6,193 nucleotides of DNA, from NCBI GenBank assembly GCA_030631625.1, contig DAOVKT010000151.1, positions 1-6,193 of the forward strand. Direction: 5' to 3'. Positions 6,173-6,193 of this stretch are shown piece by piece. The position numbers and the translations under genes are program-made. Source of the stretch: JAGLTZ01 sp023135015 (GTDB taxonomy: Bacteria; Blakebacterota; Blakebacteria; Blakebacterales; Blakebacteraceae). How positions within the stretch are numbered: the first letter of the stretch is position 1; each line of letters begins with the position of its first letter. The notes under the pieces are model-generated. The model worked only from the letters and a program-made list of their open reading frames with translations. It made no database searches and was not told the DNA's origin.

Positions 6173-6191
6173 CCACCGCTATGCCTCGTCG
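6090..6191 (-). repeat. Partial candidate dispersed intergenic repeat or 3' end of an unidentified frame
   Basis: Entering from the right edge, a minus-strand frame stays open for 33 codons and ends at TAA (6092-6090). The peptide is Arg/Ala-rich at first and ends RDTAPLECHGCCVTGHW. I do not recognise a protein domain. The block contains the CATAGC hairpin, and all three minus-strand readings look repeat-like rather than like a normal protein end. I have an uncertain memory of similar intergenic repeat sequences giving such translations in other genomes, but this is unchecked. A truncated upstream gene is the alternative. Confidence 0.3.
6168..6183. repeat. Small inverted repeat, CATAGC stem with CACC loop
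   Basis: CATAGC (6168-6173), a four-base loop CACC and GCTATG (6178-6183) form a perfect 6-bp stem. CCTCG occurs on each side (6162-6166 and 6184-6188) in the same orientation. There is no T tract on either strand, so it is not an intrinsic terminator of the usual kind. It may be the core of a larger element that continues outside the window. Confidence 0.5.
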
Positions 6192-6193
6192 CC

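Noticed and set aside
6168..6183. Intrinsic terminator at the CATAGC hairpin
   Set aside because: The stem has only 6 bp, half of them A-T, and no T run follows on either strand.
1..6193. tRNA, rRNA, CRISPR array, transposase or riboswitch
   Set aside because: No cloverleaf, no regularly spaced identical repeats, no transposase motif and no recognised aptamer pattern were seen on either strand.

Overview
The window is one compact catabolic operon on the minus strand, read right to left from about 5990 down past position 1, plus about 290 bases of upstream DNA. The DNA is G+C-rich by eye. It has strong GGGAGGA-type ribosome binding sites, a GTG start and sigma70-like promoters, so it is bacterial. 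The phylum cannot be fixed from this sequence: no rRNA, no marker gene and no regulator is present.

Layout in transcription order. At 6090-6191 lies an unassigned block with a small hairpin, probably part of an intergenic repeat that runs out of the window. At 5973-6014 two candidate promoters point in opposite directions and interleave. Then come five genes: a PHP-domain metal-dependent hydrolase with changed metal ligands (4526-5899); an unusually long, 571-residue zinc-type medium-chain dehydrogenase that appears to carry two successive Rossmann units (2804-4519); a short-chain dehydrogenase of the sorbitol-6-phosphate 2-dehydrogenase (SrlD/SorD) type (1999-2790); a rhamnulokinase-type FGGY sugar kinase (506-2002); and the first 163 residues of an E1-alpha subunit of a thiamine-diphosphate 2-oxoacid or acetoin dehydrogenase (1-490), cut by the window edge at its GDG cofactor motif. 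Gaps are 6 bp, 13 bp, a 4-bp overlap and 15 bp, so the five genes are almost certainly co-transcribed and partly translationally coupled.

How they may work together (inference). The kinase would make a ketose 1-phosphate. The zinc dehydrogenase and the SrlD-like dehydrogenase resemble the pair that in L-sorbose catabolism reduces a ketose 1-phosphate at C2 and re-oxidises the alditol phosphate at C5. With a 6-deoxy sugar such as rhamnulose or fuculose, C5 oxidation would give a CH3-CO-CHOH- group, the group an acetoin-type E1 cleaves. The predicted outcome is acetyl-CoA plus a tetrose phosphate, with no aldolase. No aldolase, isomerase, transporter or regulator is seen in the window, so this is a hypothesis. 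The PHP protein's role in it is unknown.
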